Part shown: one piece after another, positions 6,403-12,913 of the stretch | How positions within the stretch are numbered: the first letter of the stretch is position 1 | How the letters are laid out: each line of letters opens with the position of its first letter | Assembly (NCBI GenBank): GCA_030150565.1 | Contig: JASLFR010000104.1 | Location: 1 to 12,913, forward strand | Length of the DNA stretch: 12,913 nt | From: Cardiobacteriales bacterium | GTDB lineage: Bacteria; Pseudomonadota; Gammaproteobacteria; Cardiobacteriales; Wohlfahrtiimonadaceae | Reading direction: 5' to 3' | Made by a program: the position numbers and the translations under genes | Notes under the pieces: model-generated | What the model was told of the DNA's origin: nothing | What the model saw: the letters and a program-made list of their open reading frames with translations, nothing else | Database searches by the model: none

Positions 6403-8469
6403 ATGTTACAGAAAAAAGAGAGCAGCAAAATGTGGAAGAGAGGCTTAGGTATCTCCCTCTTTTTAATGATGGGAACCTTAGCGCAGGCGCAGACCTTAAA
6501 GAATGTTGAAGCGATCACCATGCGTGATGGAGCATATCAGTTACGCTACCATTTTGATCGTACTGTAAGCGCACCTGTGCACTATTTTAATGAAGATAAA
6601 AAGATGCTTGTTTTAGATTTTAAAGCGAGCGGCTTGGCAAATAGTGTGCGTGAAAAGCGTATTAATAACGATCTTTTAAGCAATGTTCGTAATATCTATG
6701 CACAAAATAAGCTTCGCTCAACGGTGAGCCTTAAAAATAGTGCAGATTTTACAATCCGTGCTAATAACGACATGGTGATTGTTGATGTAACGGAAAAACA
6801 TAGAGCAGCGAATGTTGCAAATTGGGATAATTCTGTTGCTTCAAATCAAAACTATGCAGCAACGTCAGCAACTTTAAATGATGTTGGATTTGTACGAAAC
6901 TCTCGTGGTGAAGGGGTTGTAGAGATCTATCTCCCAAATTCAAGTACTGATGTGAGTGTACGTGAAGAGGGGAAAAAGATTCGTGTTGCACTCGATGGCT
7001 ATACGTGGGATGCATCACAAAATCGTCGTATTCAAGTGACTGATTTTGCAACACCTGTTGCGGCTTTAGAAGTTGTTAATGTTCGTGGTCAAGCGTATGT
7101 GGATATTATTACGCAAGCTCCTTACCAGTATCGTGCACAGCAAGTTGGTAGCAATAAATATCAACTGATCGTCTCTCCAAAGCGTCACAAAGCTAATAAT
7201 GAGCAGATAAGCGGCGTTCAAGGTGCAGATAAGAAAAATTACACTGGTGAGCTAATTACAATCAACTTCCAAGATATCGATGTTCGTGCGGTGTTACAGA
7301 TCATCGCAGACTTTACAGGATTGAACATTGTTGTGAGTGATAAGGTAAATAGTCGTATCACTATCCGCTTACAGAATGTTCCTTGGGATCAGGCATTAGA
7401 TACGGTTCTTCTTTATACGGGACTTGGTCAAGCACGTGAAGGTAATATTATCTTTATTGCTCCACAGGCGGATCTCCAAGCGTATGAGGGTGTAAACTTA
7501 ATTACTGAGATTATTCAGATCAATTATGCTGATGCTCCTGCTGTTGCTGAAGTGTTAGCAAAGCGTATCAACACCTCTACAACGGGAGATCATATTGGTG
7601 CAGGTCTTTCGAGACATGGATCGATTAACGTTGATGCTCGTACAAATATGTTGATCGTTCAAGATACTGCAAGTCAGATGAAGGTTATTCGCGATCTTGT
7701 GAAGATTCTTGACCGTCCTGTTCGCCAAGTACAGATCTCTGCTCAGATTGTGGCAGCGTTTGATGACTTCTCACGTGATTTAGGGGTTAAGTGGGGGGTT
7801 AAGTATGATAATAATCGCCGTCAAGCAGGTGGTGGGCCAGGTGGAGAACATGGTTGGAACGGTCCTGGAGCAACGGGTACTGGTAACCAAGGAAACCTAG
7901 GAATTGATTTAGGTGTTGCAGGTGCGCCAACCCTTTTCGATTACATGATTTTAGGTCGAAATGTAAACATCAATTTAGAGATCTCAGCGATGCAAGCTGA
8001 AGGGCGTGGAGAGACTCTCTCAAATCCTGTTGTATTAACAACAGATCGCCAAACAGCGTACATCAAACAGGGTACCGAAATCGCTTATAGTACGGCAAGC
8101 GATGGTGGTACAAACACTGAGTTTAAAGAAGTTGTGATGGAGCTTAATGTAACACCACAAATTACTCCTGATAATAAGATCATTATGGATCTTTTAATCA
8201 CTAAGGATGAGCCTCAGTTTGTGGGAGCAGGTCAAGAGCCAGCTATCTCTAAGAAAGAGTTGAAGACCCAAGCGTTAGTTTCTGATGGTGAAACGATCGT
8301 ATTAGGGGGAATTTATGAGCATCAAGTCTCAAATATTACAAGTAAAGTTCCCTTCTTTGGAGATCTTCCACTTTTAGGTAACCTCTTTAAGCAGCAACAG
8401 AATCAGAATAAGAAGATGGAGCTCTTAATTTTCGTTACCCCGAATATTATTGATACTCTTGGCTACTAA
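6403..8469 (+). CDS. pilQ: Type IV pilus secretin PilQ
   Basis: PilQ is the outer-membrane secretin, a large multimeric channel through which the pilus is extruded. In competent relatives DNA can also pass through it. The 688-residue precursor has a signal peptide with probable cleavage after AQA (residue 29). Two AMIN peptidoglycan-binding domains follow (about 31-115 and 159-258), then the N0/STN domain (about 282-350, GELITINFQDIDVRAVLQIIA), the N1 domain (about 370-440) and the secretin barrel (about 440-688). A Gly/Asn-rich loop lies at about 476-505. The secretin signature VPFFGDLPLLGNLF is near 649-662. AGGAG (6388-6392) supports the ATG at 6403; an internal ATG nine codons on is a possible alternative because it also leaves a usable signal peptide. 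It is the last gene before a terminator. Confidence 0.96.
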   Translation: MLQKKESSKMWKRGLGISLFLMMGTLAQAQTLKNVEAITMRDGAYQLRYHFDRTVSAPVHYFNEDKKMLVLDFKASGLANSVREKRINNDLLSNVRNIYAQNKLRSTVSLKNSADFTIRANNDMVIVDVTEKHRAANVANWDNSVASNQNYAATSATLNDVGFVRNSRGEGVVEIYLPNSSTDVSVREEGKKIRVALDGYTWDASQNRRIQVTDFATPVAALEVVNVRGQAYVDIITQAPYQYRAQQVGSNKYQLIVSPKRHKANNEQISGVQGADKKNYTGELITINFQDIDVRAVLQIIADFTGLNIVVSDKVNSRITIRLQNVPWDQALDTVLLYTGLGQAREGNIIFIAPQADLQAYEGVNLITEIIQINYADAPAVAEVLAKRINTSTTGDHIGAGLSRHGSINVDARTNMLIVQDTASQMKVIRDLVKILDRPVRQVQISAQIVAAFDDFSRDLGVKWGVKYDNNRRQAGGGPGGEHGWNGPGATGTGNQGNLGIDLGVAGAPTLFDYMILGRNVNINLEISAMQAEGRGETLSNPVVLTTDRQTAYIKQGTEIAYSTASDGGTNTEFKEVVMELNVTPQITPDNKIIMDLLITKDEPQFVGAGQEPAISKKELKTQALVSDGETIVLGGIYEHQVSNITSKVPFFGDLPLLGNLFKQQQNQNKKMELLIFVTPNIIDTLGY

Positions 8470-9082
8470 TCAGCAGAAAAAGTACGATAAAACAGAGGCT
8501 GACGGGCGCATATTAGCGTCCGACAGCCTTTTTTTTGTTGGATCTATGGGAGCTGGAAAAAGTACCATCGGACAGCTGCTCTCAGAGCGTCTCAACAAAA
8601 AATTTATCGATAGCGACCATGAGATCGAGCGAAGAACAGGCGTTGAAATCCCTCTAATTTTTGAGCTAGAGGGTGAAGCGGGTTTTCGTGAGCGGGAGAG
8701 AAAGGTTATTGCTGAACTTACTCAACGGAGCAGTATCATCCTCTCTACAGGAGGTGGGGCGATATTAGCAGAAGAGAATCGAGAGGCGCTTAAGCGTGGC
8801 ATTGTAATCTATCTCGATATCTCTCCAGAAGTTCAGTTTGAGCGTCTAAAAGGGGATACAACGAGACCTCTCTTACAGCAGAAGGAGCCAGATAAAATAT
8901 TGCGAGAGCTCGATCGTCTGCGGCGCCCACTCTATGAATCGATTGCCGATATTACTATTAAAGTGGATGAGCAATCCCCTCAAGTGATTGTTGATGCATT
9001 ACACGATTTATTACAAAAAAAACCTGCTAAAATTGGCAAGATGGATTGGATCATTCTTAAAGGAGCATTATGCGGGAGTTAA
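8450..9082 (+). CDS. aroK: Shikimate kinase AroK (start codon unresolved)
   Basis: Shikimate kinase phosphorylates shikimate at the 3-OH with ATP, the fifth step of the cytosolic shikimate pathway. Counted from the ATA at 8510, the frame has Walker A GSMGAGKST (11-19), shikimate-binding DSD (34-36), Arg60 in GFRERE, the GGG loop (81-83) and lid RPLL (119-122), all intact. The coordinates give the whole frame from its first start-capable codon, TTG 8450; TTG 8459 is the other choice. Neither has a Shine-Dalgarno sequence and both lie inside pilQ. No ATG, GTG or TTG occurs between 8462 and the ATG at 8546, which is too late because it removes strand beta-1. ATA 8510 aligns exactly with the E. 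coli AroK initiator. The C-terminus runs about 17 residues past the usual end and overlaps aroB by 13 bp. Confidence 0.9.
   Translation: MILLATNQQKKYDKTEADGRILASDSLFFVGSMGAGKSTIGQLLSERLNKKFIDSDHEIERRTGVEIPLIFELEGEAGFRERERKVIAELTQRSSIILSTGGGAILAEENREALKRGIVIYLDISPEVQFERLKGDTTRPLLQQKEPDKILRELDRLRRPLYESIADITIKVDEQSPQVIVDALHDLLQKKPAKIGKMDWIILKGALCGS
8459..8488 (+). promoter_or_regulatory. Candidate sigma-70 promoter for aroK at the 3' end of pilQ
   Basis: TTGGCT (8459-8464) and TACGAT (8483-8488) are separated by 18 bp, each matching consensus at 4 of 6 positions. The inferred start near 8495 would place AGAGG (8494-8498) at the very 5' end of the mRNA, just before the terminator-like stem and the ATA codon at 8510. 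It is weak alone; the argument for it is that aroK-aroB need transcription past the terminator. Confidence 0.25.
8496..8536 (+). terminator. Strong intrinsic terminator after pilQ, lying inside the aroK reading frame
   Basis: The arms are AGGCTGACGGGCGC (8496-8509) and GCGTCCGACAGCCT (8516-8529), with loop ATATTA (8510-8515). The 14-bp stem is GC-rich with a single A-A mismatch and one G-U pair. Eight T follow (8529-8536), and an A-run precedes the stem. This is a textbook rho-independent terminator for the pil operon. It is also coding, or at least frame-open, for the N-terminus of shikimate kinase. Confidence 0.9.
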
Positions 9083-10143
9083 TGGTTGATTTGGGAGATC
9101 GCTCTTACCCAATTTATATCGGGAGATCGGTATTAAAAAGCGAAAAAGCAGCGCAATATCTGGATCATAAGCAGATTTTGCTTGTCACTAATGAGACGAT
9201 CTATGGGCTCTATTCGGAGCTAATCGCAGAGCTTGTCCCTAACTCTGAACAGGTTTTAATTTTAAAAGATGGAGAGACGTATAAGAATCAAGATTCTCTG
9301 TTTGAGATCTTAACTCGCCTCTTAGAGTTGCAATTTACTCGCCAAGCAAGATTAATCGCTTTTGGTGGGGGAGTGATTGGGGATCTTGTAGGTTTTGCTG
9401 CCAGTATTTACCAAAGAGGAATCGATTTTGTTCAGATTCCTACTACTCTTTTAGCGCAAGTCGATAGCTCTGTTGGGGGGAAGACAGCAATCAATCACCC
9501 TTTAGGAAAAAATATGATCGGTGCCTTTCATCAACCGATCGCTGTTCTTATCGATCCAACTCTGCTTGAGACACTTCCTGAGCGGGAGTATGCAAGTGGG
9601 CTTGCGGAGGTGATTAAGTATGGATTTATTCAAGATGAACCATTTTTGAATTGGATTGAGGAGAGTAGTGCTAAAATTTTAGCCTTGGAGAGTGATGTTG
9701 TTGGGGAGATGATCTACCGCTCCTGTGATGCAAAACGGGAGATTGTGCGTCTAGATGAGCGGGAATCGGGTGTTCGAGCTACCCTCAATCTGGGGCACAC
9801 ATTTGGGCATGCACTTGAGCAGGCGTACCGTTATCAAGGTCTGCTACATGGGGAGGCGGTCTCAATTGGAATTGTGATGGCGAGTTATCTCTCTTGGCAG
9901 ATTGGGCTCTTATCGGAATCTGACTTTAAGCGGGTAGAGTCTCTTTTAAGTCGATTAAATCTTCCAATTCGTTCAGAGAAATTTTTCGAGCCTGAGGCAC
10001 TCCTCTCTGCGATGCGTCTTGATAAAAAGAATAGTGATAAGAAGATTCGTTTAGTTCTTCTCAGAGCGCTTGGTGAAGCTTACATCACCGATCAGATCGC
10101 TGAATCTGAGATCATTAAAGCGTTAGAGTATGGAATGAAGTAG
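9070..10143 (+). CDS. aroB: 3-dehydroquinate synthase AroB
   Basis: AroB converts DAHP to 3-dehydroquinate, the second step of the shikimate pathway, using NAD+ and a divalent metal in the cytoplasm. The 357-residue product is close to the E. coli length of 362. The NAD-binding GGGVIGD is at 99-105, VDSSVGGKTAINHPLGKNMIGAFHQP spans 131-156, and the three metal ligands are Glu180 (GLAEVIKYG), His243 (LGHTFGH) and His260 (LLHGEAV). AAGGAG (9059-9064) lies 5 nt before the ATG at 9070; a second ATG at 9082 is less well served and would drop the first strand. The gene overlaps aroK and ends 8 bp before the DamX-like gene. No key residue is missing. Confidence 0.97.
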   Translation: MRELMVDLGDRSYPIYIGRSVLKSEKAAQYLDHKQILLVTNETIYGLYSELIAELVPNSEQVLILKDGETYKNQDSLFEILTRLLELQFTRQARLIAFGGGVIGDLVGFAASIYQRGIDFVQIPTTLLAQVDSSVGGKTAINHPLGKNMIGAFHQPIAVLIDPTLLETLPEREYASGLAEVIKYGFIQDEPFLNWIEESSAKILALESDVVGEMIYRSCDAKREIVRLDERESGVRATLNLGHTFGHALEQAYRYQGLLHGEAVSIGIVMASYLSWQIGLLSESDFKRVESLLSRLNLPIRSEKFFEPEALLSAMRLDKKNSDKKIRLVLLRALGEAYITDQIAESEIIKALEYGMK

Positions 10144-10151
10144 GTGTTGAG

Positions 10152-11423
10152 ATGAGTGGAATGCTAAAAGGGCCTTGGATCGAGATTGAGCCCCACGATT
10201 CTATTTTGGCTGAGATGAGTTGGATTTTAGCGGAAGAGGAGCAGAATCACCTTTTTTTAGTAAAGGGGGTTGAGCAATCGGGGAAGACGCGGCTGATGCT
10301 GGAGCTTGCTCGAAAGCTTTCTGAACGAGAATCGCTTTATGTTGGTTGTGTGGATGGTCGGGCGAGCGATCTTATCTCATCGATCTATCGCGCACTTGGA
10401 GAGAAAGAGTCGATGGAATCGCTCCCCTTTATGAAGCGGATGGAGCTACTCTTTAAGCAGCGTAAATTGACTAATGAGCATGTGGTGCTCTGTATCGACA
10501 ATGCAGATCATTTAACGCTCGATCTTCTTTTTGATCTTAAAGAGATGATCTATAGCGATTCTCTCCCGATCCTCTTCTCAGTGGTTCTCTTCTACAGCAA
10601 TGAATCGAAAGATCTGATGATTCGAGATCTTCTTGAAGGGGAGAAACGGTATGAATTAACTCCCCTCGATATTGCAGGGGCAACGCTCTTTATTAATGAG
10701 ATGCAATCCTACTATGGTGATGAGGAGACGATCCCTAATCGGGATGTGAATGAGATCCATAATATCACCTACGGATATCCAGGAAGAATTGTGAAGCATC
10801 TTCAAGGGAGCCGAGCGGCTAAGAAGGGGGGAATTCCCTTTATTTATGGCTTTTTTGGCTTAGCAGCACTCGCCATGATTCTCTTTTTCCTCACTCCACA
10901 AAAGGAGAAGGGGGAGGAGCGCAAAACTGTAGTGACTAAAGAGGTAGAAAAGCCCCTCGGCGCAGAGCTAACGGTTGCGGAAAAGATTGCTCTTTTAGAG
11001 GTGGAGTATGACCCCCATCTTAATCTTCGTGAAGAGGAGTTAAAGCGCTATGAAGAGAATCTTCGTCGATTAGATGAGGAGATCTTAGGGGCTAATGGGA
11101 GAAGAATTGAGGTGAGGGAGTTGATTAAGATTCCGCCTCCAAAAGAGGCTACACCCAAAAGAGAAGCAGCAAAGGTGGAAGCGAAAAAAGTGCAATCTTC
11201 TCGAACAGCTTATTATTTAGAGCTAGCAACAGGAGCGAGTGAAAAAGAGGTGCGTGATAAGATCGCAGGGCGCTCGATTCCTGGTAGTTTAAATGTGAGT
11301 CAAAAAAATGGGCGATGGATCGCTTATCTTGGCCCTTATCAGAGTGAGAAACAGGCGAAAGAGGGGGCAGAAAAACTTCCCGCAAGTGTGCGAGCACTCG
11401 CTCCAAAAGTGATCCGTTTTTAG
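10152..11423 (+). CDS. damX: DamX-like AAA ATPase with transmembrane segment and SPOR domain
   Basis: This appears to be an inner-membrane protein with a cytoplasmic P-loop ATPase and a periplasmic SPOR domain, which binds denuded septal peptidoglycan. Of the 423 residues, about 30-220 form an AAA/ExeA-like domain with Walker A GVEQSGKT (39-46) and Walker B VVLCIDNAD (111-119). In the latter Asn117 sits where the catalytic Glu is usual, so hydrolysis may be weak. RAAKK at 221-225 precedes the transmembrane segment (about 228-247), consistent with the N-terminus inside. A charged, partly helical linker (about 250-350) leads to the SPOR domain (about 353-423: YYLELATGAS, RWIAYLGPYQSEKQAKEGAEKLP). 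E. coli DamX has the same aroB-adjacent position and SPOR end but lacks the ATPase, so the symbol is given by position and SPOR end. The start has AGGTG (10142-10146). Function in division is inferred. Confidence 0.85.
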   Translation: MSGMLKGPWIEIEPHDSILAEMSWILAEEEQNHLFLVKGVEQSGKTRLMLELARKLSERESLYVGCVDGRASDLISSIYRALGEKESMESLPFMKRMELLFKQRKLTNEHVVLCIDNADHLTLDLLFDLKEMIYSDSLPILFSVVLFYSNESKDLMIRDLLEGEKRYELTPLDIAGATLFINEMQSYYGDEETIPNRDVNEIHNITYGYPGRIVKHLQGSRAAKKGGIPFIYGFFGLAALAMILFFLTPQKEKGEERKTVVTKEVEKPLGAELTVAEKIALLEVEYDPHLNLREEELKRYEENLRRLDEEILGANGRRIEVRELIKIPPPKEATPKREAAKVEAKKVQSSRTAYYLELATGASEKEVRDKIAGRSIPGSLNVSQKNGRWIAYLGPYQSEKQAKEGAEKLPASVRALAPKVIRF

Positions 11424-11453
11424 TGAGATAATCGCCTATCTACCCCTATTTGT

Positions 11454-11462
11454 TGTTATAAT
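11454..11462 (+). promoter_or_regulatory. Extended -10 promoter for bamE
   Basis: TGTTATAAT combines a perfect TATAAT (11457-11462) with an extended -10 TGn. No good -35 is visible at 16-18 bp, which fits an extended -10 promoter. The inferred start near 11469 gives a leader of about 25 nt containing AGAGGTG (11482-11488) before the ATG. No terminator is seen in the 70-bp gap after the DamX-like gene, so read-through from upstream is also possible. It probably also serves the next gene and kdsA. Confidence 0.65.
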
Positions 11463-11493
11463 TCCCCCTTACCGATTTCGAAGAGGTGTAAGA

Positions 11494-11826
11494 ATGCAAA
11501 GATCAAAACAGTGGCTTATCGCAGCAGCAACTCTGCTGATGGTTGGATGCTCAAATCTACCTGGAATGTATCGAACTGATATTCATCAGGGGCACATTCT
11601 GGAGGAGGAGCGTCTTAGTAATCTAAAAGAGGGGATGAGCGAGGCGGATGTAAAGTATCTATTAGGGACACCTTTAGTCTCAGATCGCTACCGTGAAGGT
11701 GTTTGGTACTATCCTTATCTCCATCACCGTTCAAATGGTGAAAAGGTAGCGCAGAGAAATGTTGCGATCTATTTTGATCAAAAGGGAAGAGTCACCCGTA
11801 TCGAACGTGATGTGGCTGTGGAGTAA
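11494..11826 (+). CDS. bamE: Outer membrane protein assembly factor BamE (SmpA/OmlA lipoprotein)
   Basis: BamE is a small periplasm-facing lipoprotein of the BAM complex; it stabilises the BamA-BamD contact during outer-membrane protein insertion. The product is 110 residues. Its signal peptide ends in lipobox MVGC with lipid-bearing Cys19. YRTDIHQG (26-33) matches the family's Y-R-x-D-I-x-Q-G signature, GMSEADVKYLLGTPLVSD (47-64) is the conserved helix and turn, and WYYPYLHH (71-78) starts the beta strands, with IYFDQKGRVTRIE at the end. Length and order match E. coli BamE. It has its own extended -10 promoter and a good AGAGGTG ribosome binding site. A small acidic protein gene follows 5 bp downstream. 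Confidence 0.95.
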   Translation: MQRSKQWLIAAATLLMVGCSNLPGMYRTDIHQGHILEEERLSNLKEGMSEADVKYLLGTPLVSDRYREGVWYYPYLHHRSNGEKVAQRNVAIYFDQKGRVTRIERDVAVE

Positions 11827-11831
11827 CAGTG

Positions 11832-12329
11832 ATGAGTGATGAGCTGAAGAGACGAGCGATTGGGTATGAGCTTAGGTTTGATGGTTCCCTCCTTGAGCCG
11901 ATTAATCAAGCAACTGCAGAGCGTCGGTTAGCAGCTCTCTATTCAACAACGATAGAAGAGGTTCGACCTCTCTTCTCTGGAGCTCTCTATACGCTCTTTA
12001 CAACAGAGAAGCGGGAAGAGATAGAGGCTTATTGGAACCATCTGCGCCAACTTGGATTGGATGTATTTATAGAGACGCTTTATGAAGCTGAACCTCAAAG
12101 TATCGATTTAGCTCTGGCTGACCAGCTTGAAGAGGCACTTGGCGTGGCTGCTAAAGAGGATGAAGGGGAGGGAGTTCCACCTTCTGAATTATCTATAGAT
12201 AGTGACTTAAGTGAGCCATCTGAAGATGAAGAGAGAGAAGAGGCGCCAGAGATTGAGGTGAAGAGTTTAGATGATCTTTTTGCAAACCCCAATATTTTAG
12301 CTTCACCTGAAGAAGAGAAGGATAAATAG
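11832..12329 (+). CDS. Acidic protein of unknown function with an N-terminal conserved domain
   Basis: I do not recognise a named family. Residues about 11-82 (GYELRFDGSLLEPI ... RPLFSGALYTLF ... YWNHLRQLGLDVFIE) follow a pattern I recall from short domains at the N-termini of various gammaproteobacterial proteins, including some DUF805/RDD-type membrane proteins: YELxFxGxL, LAALY/LF, LFSG, then a helix ending L-x-x-LG. That resemblance is from memory only. Here it stands alone with no membrane segment. The remaining half (about 85-165) is rich in Glu, Asp and Ser, probably disordered, ending SLDDLFANPN and a charged tail. ATG 11832 is preferred to the GTG just before it, because GGAG (11820-11823) is 8 nt upstream of the ATG. 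It sits between bamE and kdsA with gaps of 5 and 3 bp, so it is probably co-transcribed. It is likely cytoplasmic. Confidence 0.8.
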   Translation: MSDELKRRAIGYELRFDGSLLEPINQATAERRLAALYSTTIEEVRPLFSGALYTLFTTEKREEIEAYWNHLRQLGLDVFIETLYEAEPQSIDLALADQLEEALGVAAKEDEGEGVPPSELSIDSDLSEPSEDEEREEAPEIEVKSLDDLFANPNILASPEEEKDK

Positions 12330-12332
12330 AAA

Positions 12333-12913
12333 ATGTTTGATTTTTTAACCGTTGGTAATGATAAACCCCTCTTTTTGATAGCGGGAACCTGTGTTATTGA
12401 GTCTGAAATGATGGCGATGGATGTTGCAGGTGCGCTCAAGGAGATGACAACGGAGCTAGGGATCCCTTTTGTCTATAAATCTTCGTTTGATAAGGCAAAT
12501 CGCTCTTCAGAGAAGAGTTACAGAGGCCCAGGTCTTGAGAAAGGACTCGCTATTTTAGAGAAGGTTAAGCGTGAGCTCAATCTTCCTATTTTGACAGATG
12601 TTCATGAAGACACCCCTCTAGATGAGGTAGCAGCGGTTGTTGATATTTTACAGACGCCCGCATTTTTATGTCGCCAAACCAACTTTATTCAAAATGTGGC
12701 TCGTACAATGAAGCCGATTAATATTAAAAAGGGGCAATTTTTGGCGCCTTGGGATATGAAGCATGTGGTGCAGAAGGCGAATAGCGTTGGTAATGAGCAG
12801 ATTATGGTGTGTGAGCGGGGGGTAAGTTTTGGATACAATAATCTCGTCTCTGATATGCGCTCATTAGAGATTATGAAAGAGACGGGTTGTCCTGTTGTTT
12901 ATGATGCAACTCA
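12333..12913 (+). CDS. kdsA: 3-deoxy-8-phosphooctulonate synthase KdsA (3' truncated by window edge)
   Basis: KdsA condenses arabinose-5-phosphate with phosphoenolpyruvate to give Kdo-8-phosphate, the precursor of the LPS inner-core sugar Kdo, in the cytoplasm. The frame starts at ATG 12333, preceded by AAGGA (12318-12322), and stays open to the edge (193 full codons of about 280). KSSFDKANRSS (49-59), RGPGLEKG (64-71), TDVHE (88-92), FLCRQTNFIQ (111-120), NIKKGQFLAPWDMK (130-143) and ERGVSFGYNNLV (161-172) are diagnostic. AGTCVIES places Cys20 where metal-dependent enzymes such as Aquifex have the metal-binding Cys11 and E. coli has Asn26. The last bases (gat gca act ca) fit the YDATHS motif with its His ligand just cut off. 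It lies 3 bp after the preceding gene. Confidence 0.97.
   Translation, partial: MFDFLTVGNDKPLFLIAGTCVIESEMMAMDVAGALKEMTTELGIPFVYKSSFDKANRSSEKSYRGPGLEKGLAILEKVKRELNLPILTDVHEDTPLDEVAAVVDILQTPAFLCRQTNFIQNVARTMKPINIKKGQFLAPWDMKHVVQKANSVGNEQIMVCERGVSFGYNNLVSDMRSLEIMKETGCPVVYDAT

Noticed and set aside
6761..7054. Minus-strand open frame of 97 codons inside pilQ
   Set aside because: It lies wholly antisense to the well-supported second AMIN region and has no recognisable motif or ribosome binding site.
8496..8529. Terminator arms as a paired DNA uptake sequence
   Set aside because: AGGCTGTCGGA only loosely resembles Neisseriaceae-type uptake words, and I did not see it repeated elsewhere in the window. 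No Pasteurellaceae-type word was seen either.
8546..8548. ATG within MGAGKST as the aroK start
   Set aside because: It removes the first beta strand and part of the P-loop, which every functional shikimate kinase has.
11426..11441. Small inverted repeat AGATA-N6-TATCT between the DamX-like gene and bamE as a terminator
   Set aside because: It has only five AT-rich pairs and no T-tract; it is more likely incidental in the promoter region.
12095..12439. Minus-strand open frame of 114 codons
   Set aside because: It is antisense to the acidic protein gene and kdsA, is very rich in Ser as expected from reading Glu/Asp-rich codons backwards, and resembles no protein I know.
1..12913. Mobile elements, CRISPR, tRNA/rRNA, riboswitches, toxin-antitoxin or defence genes
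   Set aside because: I looked on both strands. The + strand is almost fully occupied by housekeeping genes with even codon use, no gap exceeds about 170 bp, and I saw no spaced direct-repeat array, transposase motif or tRNA-like cloverleaf.

Overview
The window reads as a chromosomal housekeeping segment of a Gram-negative gammaproteobacterium of moderately low GC (mid-40s % by eye). All thirteen genes lie on the + strand. The type IV pilus pilMNOPQ genes followed by aroK-aroB and a DamX-like SPOR gene are a classic gammaproteobacterial arrangement. BamE, KdsA (Kdo synthesis for LPS) and a PilQ secretin show an outer membrane. The KdsA is of the Cys-containing type found in xanthomonads, not the enterobacterial Asn type. 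My low-confidence guess is an early-branching gammaproteobacterium such as the Wohlfahrtiimonas/Ignatzschineria group. Nothing here settles the genus.

Layout. (1) 2-436 is the 3' end of the 23S rRNA methyltransferase gene rlmD, closed by an intrinsic terminator. (2) 514-3329 is rdgC plus parE, an RecA-modulating DNA-binding protein next to topoisomerase IV subunit B, 23 bp apart. (3) 3330-3499 is a 170-bp gap with a candidate promoter, a terminator-like leader hairpin and a strong ribosome binding site. (4) 3500-8469 is pilM, pilN, pilO, pilP and pilQ, the inner-membrane alignment complex and outer-membrane secretin of a type IV pilus, overlapping or nearly so and ended by a strong intrinsic terminator. 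(5) The aroK frame runs straight through that terminator; aroB and a DamX-like AAA-SPOR gene follow with overlap or minimal gaps. (6) An extended -10 promoter precedes bamE, an acidic protein of unknown function and kdsA, which runs off the right edge.

The genes fall into four functional groups: rRNA modification, chromosome maintenance, pilus assembly and envelope/aromatic biosynthesis. I see no mobile element, CRISPR array, tRNA, rRNA or defence system, and no wholly new multi-gene system. The most unusual signals are at gene junctions. All three intrinsic-terminator-like hairpins sit on or within about 25 nt of the next gene's start. The aroK frame has no ATG, GTG or TTG at the expected start, only an ATA in the loop of the terminator. 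Other points of note are the unusual Walker B of the DamX-like ATPase, the metal-type KdsA, and the small acidic protein between bamE and kdsA.
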